A stretch of DNA of 64,000 bases from Winogradskyella sp. (GTDB lineage: Bacteria; Bacteroidota; Bacteroidia; Flavobacteriales; Flavobacteriaceae): assembly GCA_002722255.1 (NCBI GenBank), contig PBLD01000009.1:98947-162946 (forward strand), read 5' to 3'. Below, one piece after another: positions 33,409 to 40,985 of the stretch (within the stretch, counting starts at the first letter, position 1; every line of letters begins with the position of its first letter). The notes under the pieces are model-generated. The model was not told the origin of the DNA, ran no database searches, and saw only the letters and a program-made list of their open reading frames with translations. Both the position numbers and the translations under genes were made by a program.

Positions 33409-33439
33409 AAAAGCCTCAACTTCCGTCAAGGCTTTTTTT
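33407..33439 (+). terminator. Rho-independent-type terminator after purE
   Basis: AAAAAAGCCT, a 12-base loop, then AGGC and seven T. It begins at the purE stop codon. Confidence 0.75.
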
Positions 33440-33594
33440 GCTATTAACCAATCCTTAAGAACAAAAAGTTCTTGTTCGTCAAAGATGCTGCAAAGGTAAT
33501 TAAACTTATTTAACTGGTAAACACCAACATCATAAAATAGCGTTAAAATTCACATTATCAACAATATACGTAAGAAAAATTAGACGATAAGACA

Positions 33595-35625
33595 ATGACT
33601 ATTCTAAATAAAACTTTTGATACTCAATACAATACAGCTCCATTCTCAAAAATAAAAAATGAAGATTTTCTTCCAGCGTTTAAAACAGCTATTGAGAACG
33701 CTAAAAATGAGATTGATGCGATTGTAAACAATACTGAATCACCAACTTTTCAAAATACTATTGAGGCCCTAGATTATTCGGGCGAACAATTAGATAGAAT
33801 CTCTAGTATTTTCTTCAATTTAAATTCAGCAGAAACAAATGATGAGATTCAAAAAATTGCTCAAGAAGTTTCGCCTATATTATCTGAATTTAGCAACGAT
33901 ATTACATTGAATGAAGATTTGTTCAAACGTGTAAAGGCTGTTTACGATTCTAAAAATGGCTTAGAATTAACAACAGAACAAGAAACGCTTCTGGATAAAA
34001 AGTATAAAAGTTTCTCGAGAAATGGTGCTAATTTATCTGAAGACAAAAAAGAAAAATTACGTACTATTGACAAAGAATTAAGTCAGCTAAAACTAAAATT
34101 TGGTGAGCACATTTTAGCAGAAACCAATAAATTTGAAATGCTTCTTACTGACGAATCTGATCTTTCTGGTTTACCAGAAGGAGCAAAAGAAGCAGCAAAA
34201 CAATTAGCTGAAAGCAAAGGTAAAGATGGCTGGCTAATCACTTTAGATTATCCTAGTTACATCCCTTTTATGACTTATGCTGATAATCGCGAACTACGCG
34301 AAAAATTATCCAAAGCTTTTGGCAGCAAAGGATTTCATAACGACGACTTAGACAACCAAGATATTGTACTAAAGATTGCTAATCTTCGTTTTGAGCGCGC
34401 TCAACTTTTAGGCTATAAAACCCATGCTCATTTTGTTTTAGAAGAGCGAATGGCAGAAACACCTGAGAAAGTCAATGCTTTTTTAAATGAACTTTTAGAT
34501 AAAGCAAAACCAGCCGCACAAGAAGAATTTGAAAAACTTGAAGCTTTTGCAAAAGAAATTGATAATATAGATCAATTACAAAAATGGGATTCGGCTTACT
34601 ATTCTGAAAAATTGAAACAAAAATTATTCGATTTGGATGACGAAAAATTAAAGCCATATTTCAAATTAGAAAATGTTATTGATGGTGCATTTACTGTTGC
34701 CAATAAATTATTTGGGCTTCAGTTTGAAGAAATAAATACTATCGATAAATATCATGAAGATGTTTTAACTTATAAAGTTACAGACAGTGAAGGCGAATTG
34801 GTTTCTATATTTTATGCCGACTTTTTCCCTAGATCAGGAAAACGTAATGGTGCCTGGATGACCTCTTATAAACCACAAATGATAAAAAATGGTGTTAATG
34901 AAAGACCTCATGTATCTATCGTTTGTAATTTCACCAAACCAACAAAGAGTAAACCTTCGTTATTAACCTTTAATGAAGTTACGACTTTGTTTCACGAATT
35001 TGGGCACGCACTTCATGGCATGTTAGCCAACACCACCTATCCTAGCCTTTCTGGCACAAGCGTGTATTGGGACTTTGTAGAATTACCAAGCCAGGTTTTA
35101 GAAAATTGGTGTTACGAGGAAGAATCTCTAAAACTCTTTGCTACGCATTACGAAACAGGAGAAGTAATTCCGATGGATCTCGTTGAAAAGATAAAGGCAT
35201 CATCAACCTTCCATGAAGGTATGCAAACCTTACGTCAGCTGAGTTTTGGAATGCTAGACATGAGCTGGCATGGTATAGATCCAACAGCAATTACAAACGT
35301 AAAAGCGCATGAAGTTAAAGCTTTTGGTGCGACAAAACTTTATCCTGATGTTGAAGAAAACTGTATGAGCACAGCTTTTGCACACATCTTTCAAGGAGGT
35401 TATTCTTCTGGCTACTACAGCTACAAATGGGCAGAAGTTTTAGATGCAGATGCGTTTGAATATTTTAAACAGGAAGGCATTTTTAATAAAACGGTTGCCG
35501 ATAAATTTAAAACGTTTGTGCTATCTCAAGGAGGGACTGAAAACCCAATGACATTATATAAAAAGTTTAGAGGGCAAGAACCTCAACCTGAAGCGTTGTT
35601 ACGACGTGCTGGTTTGATAAAATAA
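33595..35625 (+). CDS. dcp: M3 family metallopeptidase (Dcp-like peptidyl-dipeptidase)
   Basis: 676 residues, cytoplasmic, no signal. The zinc motif is HEFGH at 467-471 (LFHEFGHALHGML), with the third ligand downstream in LPSQVLENW. Length and the segments FYADFFPRSGKRNGAWM and YSYKWAEVLDADAF match oligopeptidase A / Dcp. It degrades short peptides. Whether it is a dipeptidyl carboxypeptidase or an oligopeptidase cannot be settled here; the gene symbol follows the common name. Confidence 0.9.
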   Translation: MTILNKTFDTQYNTAPFSKIKNEDFLPAFKTAIENAKNEIDAIVNNTESPTFQNTIEALDYSGEQLDRISSIFFNLNSAETNDEIQKIAQEVSPILSEFSNDITLNEDLFKRVKAVYDSKNGLELTTEQETLLDKKYKSFSRNGANLSEDKKEKLRTIDKELSQLKLKFGEHILAETNKFEMLLTDESDLSGLPEGAKEAAKQLAESKGKDGWLITLDYPSYIPFMTYADNRELREKLSKAFGSKGFHNDDLDNQDIVLKIANLRFERAQLLGYKTHAHFVLEERMAETPEKVNAFLNELLDKAKPAAQEEFEKLEAFAKEIDNIDQLQKWDSAYYSEKLKQKLFDLDDEKLKPYFKLENVIDGAFTVANKLFGLQFEEINTIDKYHEDVLTYKVTDSEGELVSIFYADFFPRSGKRNGAWMTSYKPQMIKNGVNERPHVSIVCNFTKPTKSKPSLLTFNEVTTLFHEFGHALHGMLANTTYPSLSGTSVYWDFVELPSQVLENWCYEEESLKLFATHYETGEVIPMDLVEKIKASSTFHEGMQTLRQLSFGMLDMSWHGIDPTAITNVKAHEVKAFGATKLYPDVEENCMSTAFAHIFQGGYSSGYYSYKWAEVLDADAFEYFKQEGIFNKTVADKFKTFVLSQGGTENPMTLYKKFRGQEPQPEALLRRAGLIK

Positions 35626-35653
35626 GCACAAACTTAATTCGTTTTAGTACTGC

Positions 35654-36430
35654 ATGAAGTTTCTAAAACCTATAGGACATATCTTATTTATAGCGCTCTT
35701 AACCATATTAACCCAAGTTGGTGGATTACTATGGTTAATGAGTGTTTTTATTGCTGCAAAGCTTCAAAAAAGGAAACGGTACACTTTCCCTATTGTATAT
35801 CTTGCTTTCAATCTCATTATAATTCCAAGTGTGACGCCTTATTTTGGAAGAAAAAAACTCCCACTAATAAAAAGTGCACTAAAACCTCAAAACCTTATCT
35901 ATCCGTTATTGTTCCGAAATTATGTAGACAATGAACTTTATGATGTTTTACAAAAATCAACCATAGATTTAGCTCACTTAGGCATTAAAACAACTTACCT
36001 AGATGCTAATTTCCCTTTTTTAAATGGGTTTCCTCTATTTCCTCATCTTAGTCATAATGATGGAAAAAAAATAGATATCGCATTTATGTATTTAGAAAAC
36101 AACAACAAAACAGATCAAAAGCCTTCGTTTATGGGTTATGGAGCTTTTACAACTGAATCAAACCCTACGTCCAATCAGTGTAAAAAACAAGGCTATTGGC
36201 AGTACGACCTAACGAAATACTTATCTCCAGACAAAAGTGATGCACTCCAATTGGATAGAGAAAACACTAAAACGCTTATTCAAGGATTGCTTTACAGAGA
36301 TAAAAACTCAAAAATTTTTATAGAACCTTATCTAAAAAAAGAATTAGGATTAAGCAAATACGATAATGTCAGATTTCATGGATGCCAAGCTGTAAGGCAT
36401 GACGACCATATACATTTTGAAATAAAATAA
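35654..36430 (+). CDS. Membrane-anchored LAS-type metallopeptidase candidate
   Basis: 258 residues. Two hydrophobic segments near 7-37 and 47-60 anchor it; the rest faces one side. The second half carries SHNDGKKID (His134, Asp141) and HDDHIHFEI (His252, His254). These give the pattern H-x6-D and H-x-H that defines the zinc site of LAS peptidases (M15/M74 group: murein endopeptidases and D-Ala-D-Ala carboxypeptidases). Cell-wall hydrolysis is a reasonable inference; overall similarity is not obvious to me. It ends where the operator of the next gene begins. Confidence 0.6.
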   Translation: MKFLKPIGHILFIALLTILTQVGGLLWLMSVFIAAKLQKRKRYTFPIVYLAFNLIIIPSVTPYFGRKKLPLIKSALKPQNLIYPLLFRNYVDNELYDVLQKSTIDLAHLGIKTTYLDANFPFLNGFPLFPHLSHNDGKKIDIAFMYLENNNKTDQKPSFMGYGAFTTESNPTSNQCKKQGYWQYDLTKYLSPDKSDALQLDRENTKTLIQGLLYRDKNSKIFIEPYLKKELGLSKYDNVRFHGCQAVRHDDHIHFEIK

Positions 36431-36455
36431 ACTTTCAGTAATTATTGAAAGTTTA
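36428..36455. promoter_or_regulatory. Inverted repeat (operator) upstream of the MarR/GbsR-like gene
   Basis: TAAACTTTCA-GTAATTAT-TGAAAGTTTA: perfect 10-bp arms. The 24-bp core AACTTTCA-N8-TGAAAGTT is repeated with the same geometry at 37001-37024. It overlaps the stop codon of the preceding gene, and its right arm holds the TTG that sits 18 bp before the -7 box. Confidence 0.75.
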
Positions 36456-36465
36456 AAATTTATTG

Positions 36466-36473
36466 TATATTTG
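36466..36473 (+). promoter_or_regulatory. -7 promoter box TATATTTG for the MarR/GbsR-like gene
   Basis: Exact TAnnTTTG with a TTG element 18 bp upstream (36445-36447). The box ends 4 bp before the ATG at 36478, so the transcript may lack a leader. Confidence 0.6.
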
Positions 36474-36477
36474 CTAC

Positions 36478-36981
36478 ATGGATTATCAAGAAGCAAAAGA
36501 AAAGTTTATTAGTACTTGGGGTAGTTTAGGTACACTTTGGGGCATCAATAAAGCGATGGCTCAGATACAAGCTTTGCTTTTTATTTCTACAAAACCCTTA
36601 TCCATGGAAGAGATTATGGAAGAACTTAAAATCTCACGTGGTAATACCAGTATGAACTTAAGACAACTTATAGATTGGGGAATTGTAACCAAGGTCTTAG
36701 TAAGTGGTGAACGCAAAGAGTTTTTTACAACAGAAAAAGATGTACAAGAGCTTGCTCGCATTGTTGCCAAAGAACGTAGCCGTAGAGAAATAAAACCTGT
36801 AATCAAAGTTTTAGAAGATGTCTCCTCTATTAAAGATGATGGCACAGAAAAGACAAAGGAATTGATTAAACAAACCAAGGCTTTAAAAGAACTTACAGAC
36901 GATTTAGACACCTTAATGAACAAGTTAGTAAACCAAAAACAAAACTGGTTAACAAAGTCTGTTTTAAAGTTAATGAAGTAG
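36478..36981 (+). CDS. MarR/GbsR-family transcriptional regulator
   Basis: 167 residues from the ATG at 36478 (MDYQEAKEKF); an ATG five codons upstream lies inside the promoter. The start FISTWGSLGTLWGINKAMAQ and winged helix-turn-helix (MEEIMEELKISRGNTSMNL, RQLIDWGIV) match the GbsR branch of MarR-like regulators. The C-terminal part is coiled-coil and basic. GbsR-type proteins usually repress membrane- or osmo-related genes. It is followed by an operon with the same inverted repeat, so self and target regulation are likely. Confidence 0.85.
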   Translation: MDYQEAKEKFISTWGSLGTLWGINKAMAQIQALLFISTKPLSMEEIMEELKISRGNTSMNLRQLIDWGIVTKVLVSGERKEFFTTEKDVQELARIVAKERSRREIKPVIKVLEDVSSIKDDGTEKTKELIKQTKALKELTDDLDTLMNKLVNQKQNWLTKSVLKLMK

Positions 36982-37000
36982 ATTATATTTTTTTAAACAC

Positions 37001-37024
37001 AACTTTCAATATTTTTTGAAAGTT
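37001..37024. promoter_or_regulatory. Second copy of the AACTTTCA-N8-TGAAAGTT inverted repeat
   Basis: AACTTTCAA-TATTTT-TTGAAAGTT: perfect 9-bp arms, 16 bp before the ATG of the small membrane protein. Core arms and spacing equal those at 36428-36455. Confidence 0.75.
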
Positions 37025-37040
37025 TTAAAATAATAGAATT

Positions 37041-37382
37041 ATGAAAACAACAAAAGTTATTTACCTGCTTAATATCACATTAATTGTCTTTAACCTAATA
37101 CTCATTCTTATACCTTTCTACGCACTACTTTTCTTAATGGTATTAGGTGCATTTCAGATTTTATTTGCAATAATAATTGGGTTTCATTTTAAAGAAATGT
37201 CGGCTACAACTAAAACAAACTTCCTTATTTATATATTTTTAGTTGCATCTGTACTTTGCACATTCCTCCTTATTAGTAAAGGTTTTTTAGATTCCGGACA
37301 ACAACTTATAACCTTGTGTTTTGTGACATCAATTTGCCTTGCGTTTTATAATTTATTCATCACTTACAAAACTCAGAAATAA
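37041..37382 (+). CDS. Small four-helix membrane protein
   Basis: 113 residues made of four hydrophobic segments (about 7-27, 29-50, 60-80, 87-108) with very short loops. No motif tells the function. It is the first gene of the operon under the second inverted repeat, and its stop codon overlaps the start of the desaturase gene (TAATG), so the two are translationally coupled. A lipid- or desaturase-associated role is inference. Confidence 0.75.
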   Translation: MKTTKVIYLLNITLIVFNLILILIPFYALLFLMVLGAFQILFAIIIGFHFKEMSATTKTNFLIYIFLVASVLCTFLLISKGFLDSGQQLITLCFVTSICLAFYNLFITYKTQK

Positions 37383-38275
37383 TGAATAAAAATCTTAAGA
37401 CCCCTTTTGGAAAAATTGATTTTTCATGGAGAAAAACCCTTTGGTTATACACAATGATATTTCCAATCTTATTTATTGATTTCTCATCAATTCAATGGCA
37501 AGATTTAGCTTTAAATATTTTACTCTTGTTCTTAACTGTAGGTATAGGTCACTCTGTCGGTTTACATAGAGGCATCATTCATAAATCCTACAAAACAAGT
37601 AAAACATTTAGAAAAATCAGCCTCTATCTTTTTGCACTGACTGGATTGGGAAGTCCATTGAATTGGTTAAAACAACATTACTTTAGAGACTATTGGCAAA
37701 ACAGAAATGATTGCCCTAGATACTTTCAATATAAACATTCTTTATTCACAGATTACTACTGGAATCTTCATCTTACTTTTATTCCAACAGATTTAGTACG
37801 TTATCAAATTCCAGAAGAGGATTTAAACGATTCAACTATACTTTGGCTACATAAAACATGGCAATTACATTATATCATCTTTATGCTCCTACTATATTTT
37901 CTTGTTGGTTTTAACAGCATGCTTATTGCAACATGTTTACGTACGTCAATCATAATTCTTGGCCACTGGTATATTGGCTACGCATCACATAAATACGGTT
38001 ACTCTAGACATAAAATAAATGGCGCAGATGAGAGTGGCTACAACGACATATTACTTGGATTACTATCATTTGGAGAAGGTTTTCACAACAACCATCACTC
38101 TTATCCTACTTCAGCTAAATTTTCTTCAAAATGGTATGAAATAGATTTTGGATGGATGATTGCATATTTATTAAAAAAGTTAAGAATCATTTCTGCTGTA
38201 AAAACACAGAAAGGAAATTTAAAATCAACCGCAATAGCTTACAATTCTACAAATTGGAAATTACCAAAACTATAA
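37382..38275 (+). CDS. Acyl-CoA/acyl-lipid desaturase family protein with divergent second histidine box
   Basis: 297 residues, several membrane segments. Histidine box I is HRGIIH (62-67) and box III HNNHH (235-239) with the flanking GEGFHNNHHSYP typical of delta-9-type desaturases. Where box II (HxxHH) is expected, the sequence is QHYFRDYWQN (His99 only, then Arg-Asp). An additional His lies in LGHWYIGYASH. The family inserts double bonds in fatty acyl chains using a di-iron site. The divergent box II may mark a different chemistry or subfamily. It is flanked by a small membrane protein and a methyltransferase. Confidence 0.8.
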   Translation: MNKNLKTPFGKIDFSWRKTLWLYTMIFPILFIDFSSIQWQDLALNILLLFLTVGIGHSVGLHRGIIHKSYKTSKTFRKISLYLFALTGLGSPLNWLKQHYFRDYWQNRNDCPRYFQYKHSLFTDYYWNLHLTFIPTDLVRYQIPEEDLNDSTILWLHKTWQLHYIIFMLLLYFLVGFNSMLIATCLRTSIIILGHWYIGYASHKYGYSRHKINGADESGYNDILLGLLSFGEGFHNNHHSYPTSAKFSSKWYEIDFGWMIAYLLKKLRIISAVKTQKGNLKSTAIAYNSTNWKLPKL

Positions 38276-38279
38276 CACC

Positions 38280-39158
38280 ATGAAAACACAATCCATACCT
38301 TACAGCGATTTTGCAGAACAAAACCGAATAGAAATGGTAGATTTCTATAACGAAGCTACCGAAGATTATGAGTTTTGGAGTTCTGATTACAACATGCATT
38401 TTGGTTATTTCATTCCGTTTAAAACAAATCCTTTTAAACGCGATTCTATGCTAAATGAAATGAACAATCAAGTCACAAAAAGACTAAACATAGGTAAAAC
38501 CAAAAACAGACTTATCGACCTAGGTTGTGGTATGGGAGCCACAATGCGATATACATTAGAACATTACAAAAACGTCGTAGCTTACGGAGTAACATTATCC
38601 GATTTTCAGGTAAAAAAAGGCAACGAATTACTAGAAGGTAAAAACGGTATCATTTTAAAAGAAAATTATAACAACACCTCATTTCAATCCGACTCATTTG
38701 ACTCTGCTGTAGCTATTGAAAGCTTTTGTCATTCGGGTCATAATTTTAATTCCCTCAAAGAAATGCACAGACTACTAAAACCTGGAGGTCGCTTTGTTAT
38801 GGCTGATGCTTTTCTAAAAAAAGACAGATCTCGACTATGCAAAGGCGGCAAATTTGCCTACAATAAATTATGTAACCATTGGAGTTTAGAAAAACTAGAG
38901 ACACACCAGCGCATAACGGAAAATTTAAAAGAACTAGGATTTACCAACATAAAGGTTGAAGATGTCTCGATGAGAGTAGCTCCTTCTGTTCTGCATGTGC
39001 CTTTTGCAATTTTAGGTTTTATTTTCAAAAAAATTTTTGGTTTCAAAAACCTAAAAAGAGAAAGTCTTCATAATTTAAAAGGATCTTTCTACGCTCTGTT
39101 ATCTGGTTTGCTCCTTAAAAGTTTTGGATATTACATTATAAGTGCAACAAAACGTTAG
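38280..39158 (+). CDS. Class I SAM-dependent methyltransferase, lipid-type
   Basis: 292 residues. Motif I is LIDLGCGMGATM (78-88) and the post-motif region has FDSAVAIESFCHSGH, then HRLLKPGGRFVMADAF. The start DFYNEATEDYEFWSSDYNMHFGY resembles sterol, tocopherol and phosphoethanolamine N-/C-methyltransferases. The C-terminal 60 residues contain two hydrophobic helices (LHVPFAILGFIFKKIFGF and SGLLLKSFGYYIISA), suggesting membrane attachment. It starts 4 bp after the desaturase stop. Together with the desaturase it could add a methyl or methylene group to an acyl chain or head group; the product is unknown. Confidence 0.82.
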   Translation: MKTQSIPYSDFAEQNRIEMVDFYNEATEDYEFWSSDYNMHFGYFIPFKTNPFKRDSMLNEMNNQVTKRLNIGKTKNRLIDLGCGMGATMRYTLEHYKNVVAYGVTLSDFQVKKGNELLEGKNGIILKENYNNTSFQSDSFDSAVAIESFCHSGHNFNSLKEMHRLLKPGGRFVMADAFLKKDRSRLCKGGKFAYNKLCNHWSLEKLETHQRITENLKELGFTNIKVEDVSMRVAPSVLHVPFAILGFIFKKIFGFKNLKRESLHNLKGSFYALLSGLLLKSFGYYIISATKR

Positions 39159-39198
39159 GAAAATGTGAACACGTATTTTAGGTCTTAATTTTTTAACC

Positions 39199-39206
39199 TA
39201 TTTTTG
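39199..39206 (+). promoter_or_regulatory. -7 promoter box TATTTTTG for the ECF sigma factor gene
   Basis: Exact TAnnTTTG, 21 bp before the ATG at 39228. Confidence 0.5.
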
Positions 39207-39227
39207 AATAAGCAATGAGAATGAAAA

Positions 39228-39782
39228 ATGGCTAACCATCAATTAAATCCTAACAACTGGATTGATTTGTATTCAGATTACCTATTTAACTATACCATCT
39301 CTAGGGTTAATGATAGAGCAATGGCTCAAGATTTGGTATCTGAAACTTTTTTGGCTGGCCTAAAATCCATGAACAATTTTAAGGGAGAAGCCAGTGAGCG
39401 CACTTGGCTAGTCTCTATTCTCAAGCGGAAAATCATAGATTATTACAGAAAAATAAATTCTAACAAAGGAAAAGCTGAAGTTAGAATGACCTACAATAAT
39501 GATTCTGAATCTGAAGGTGATTGGCTAGAAGAACGTGTAGCCGATCCTTTTGATAAAACTGCTGAAGATAAATTAGAAAATACCGAATTAGGTAATGCCA
39601 TTTATGATTGTCTGTCTAAACTTCCTGAAAAACAAGCTGAAGTTTTTAAGATGAAGACAATTTTAGGTTATGAGACCGAAACGATTTGTAATGAATTAAA
39701 TATTACTCCGTCTAACCTTTGGGTACTAATACACAGAGCAAGAACAGCTTTAGCTGATTGCATGGAAGAAAATTGGTTTTAA
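39228..39782 (+). CDS. ECF-type RNA polymerase sigma factor
   Basis: 184 residues. Region 2 begins WIDLYSDYLFNYTISR and contains DRAMAQDLVSETFLAGLKSM. Region 4 is LPEKQAEVFKMKTILGYETE followed by ICNELNITPSNLWVLIHRAR. Only regions 2 and 4 are present, which defines ECF sigma factors. A small gene follows after 7 bp and is likely its partner. The target promoters are unknown. Confidence 0.93.
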   Translation: MANHQLNPNNWIDLYSDYLFNYTISRVNDRAMAQDLVSETFLAGLKSMNNFKGEASERTWLVSILKRKIIDYYRKINSNKGKAEVRMTYNNDSESEGDWLEERVADPFDKTAEDKLENTELGNAIYDCLSKLPEKQAEVFKMKTILGYETETICNELNITPSNLWVLIHRARTALADCMEENWF

Positions 39783-39789
39783 AATCAAA

Positions 39790-40047
39790 ATGAAAAAAAG
39801 TTTTTTATTTATAAGTTGCGAAGAGGCCAAACACATTTGTGATAAATCGCAATATGGTGAAGCTACTGGTTGGGAACGCATAAAATTAGCTCTGAGGCTT
39901 TCATGGTGTCGTGTCACCAAGGCATATTCTAATAAAAATAATAAGTTAACAGACACTATAGAACATGCTAAAGTTGATTGTTTAAATACTGATGAACGCG
40001 ATAAAATAAAACACCAGTTTGAAGAAGAGTTAGCTAAGCATCAATAA
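39790..40047 (+). CDS. Small zinc-finger-like protein, candidate anti-sigma partner
   Basis: 85 residues. CEEAKHICDKSQYGEATGW and RIKLALRLSWCRVTK keep the C-x-x-A and L-x-L-x-x-C framework of anti-sigma zinc fingers (zf-HC2). However, the usual LHLxxCxxC reads LRLSWCRVT here, so the His and last Cys are missing. It lies 7 bp after the sigma gene. Homologues are often mislabelled glycine dehydrogenase because gcvP is nearby; the sequence has no relation to that enzyme. It ends with an 18-bp overlap with the convergent UbiA-like gene. Confidence 0.65.
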   Translation: MKKSFLFISCEEAKHICDKSQYGEATGWERIKLALRLSWCRVTKAYSNKNNKLTDTIEHAKVDCLNTDERDKIKHQFEEELAKHQ

Positions 40048-40863
40048 AACTATCAACCATAAAATTGGGAGACTTTCTACCCAAAACGCACTGTAATACT
40101 GAGATTGCTTTTTGTGAGCAAATAACACAAAACAAAGTGTAGTTATAAGCATTACAACATTTGAAATTATATCAAAACGCTCTACATCATCTTTAAAAAA
40201 CTCTAAAAGAAAAAACAAAACTAACAACAAGATACCTATAATTTTGGTGTTTCTTACACCAATTTGCTGAGGGATAGTTGCTAGTTTTATACTGTCGTAA
40301 ATAAGATCTCTAATTTCAAAAGGAAGCATTAATACAATTACAAAAACAAAACGTTGAACTCCTGTTATTACAACATCATTGTTTATATGATAACCATTTT
40401 CAATTAATGGTAAAAAGACTGTTGTAAATACCCAAACCAAGGCAATAACATAAACTTTTAGCCCACTAACCTGCCGTAGGTTTTTTTGACTATCCCTAAA
40501 GTATCGCATTGGTAATAAAGGTATCGCATACAAAAAAGTTATAACTCCAAAAACGGCAAGATAAATAAGTGAGTTTAAATTTAACTTTAGCGTATAATAG
40601 CACATACCTAAAAAGGCAAAAAAGGAAAATATCTGAATTGCTTTTAGCCAAGCTGCTAAACTTCTATGATGAAACTTAGCTACACCAAAATACTTCACAA
40701 AATTGTAACCAGTAATGGTGGCAAAGAAAACAAAAACTAATACATTTTTATCATACCCTATTTCAAACTGAACTAATGATACCCAAGTCATAGCCACCAC
40801 AGCCAAAGCCACATGAATACTACTATTAATGTAAAAATTAAATATTTGCCTTAACATAGTCAT
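40030..40863 (-). CDS. UbiA-like integral membrane protein
   Basis: 277 residues with about eight membrane segments. The arrangement and the segment LRQVSGLKVYVIALVWVF near residue 130 resemble UbiA-type prenyltransferase family proteins. The two Asp-rich substrate motifs (such as NxxxD) of active UbiA enzymes are not clear; LPFEIRDLIYDSIKLATIPQ contains Asp residues that might serve as the second motif. Function uncertain. The gene is divergent from gcvP. A small palindrome AACCTGCCGTAGGTT (40468-40482) lies in the coding sequence. Confidence 0.65.
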   Translation of the reverse strand: MTMLRQIFNFYINSSIHVALAVVAMTWVSLVQFEIGYDKNVLVFVFFATITGYNFVKYFGVAKFHHRSLAAWLKAIQIFSFFAFLGMCYYTLKLNLNSLIYLAVFGVITFLYAIPLLPMRYFRDSQKNLRQVSGLKVYVIALVWVFTTVFLPLIENGYHINNDVVITGVQRFVFVIVLMLPFEIRDLIYDSIKLATIPQQIGVRNTKIIGILLLVLFFLLEFFKDDVERFDIISNVVMLITTLCFVLFAHKKQSQYYSAFWVESLPILWLIVLLMLS

Positions 40864-40949
40864 TAAACAAAAATAATCAATGTGTTAATAACCCTTGGTT
40901 TCGGTTAAAAACTTTAATTCTCAATACTTAATAAAATAGTGGTTTTCTG

Positions 40950-40957
40950 TATTTTTG
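40950..40957 (+). promoter_or_regulatory. -7 promoter box TATTTTTG for gcvP
   Basis: Exact TAnnTTTG, 28 bp before the ATG at 40986. The 122-bp upstream spacer shows no riboswitch-like structure. Confidence 0.55.
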
Positions 40958-40985
40958 CATATCAAAAAAAATCGCAGAATAAAGA

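Noticed and set aside
36561..36923. 120-codon minus-strand open frame within the regulator gene
   Set aside because: Antisense shadow of a well-supported regulator; no signal or conserved motif.
39790..40047. Name glycine dehydrogenase for the small protein near gcvP
   Set aside because: The 85 residues share no motif with P-protein; the cysteine pattern is of the anti-sigma type.
40468..40482. Repeat insertion in the UbiA-like gene (AACCTGCCGTAGGTT)
   Set aside because: A single short palindrome without a second copy in the window; the protein stretch here looks close to normal for relatives.
40864..40985. Possible glycine riboswitch upstream of gcvP
   Set aside because: The 122-bp spacer is mostly A/T without paired conserved elements; only a promoter box is visible.
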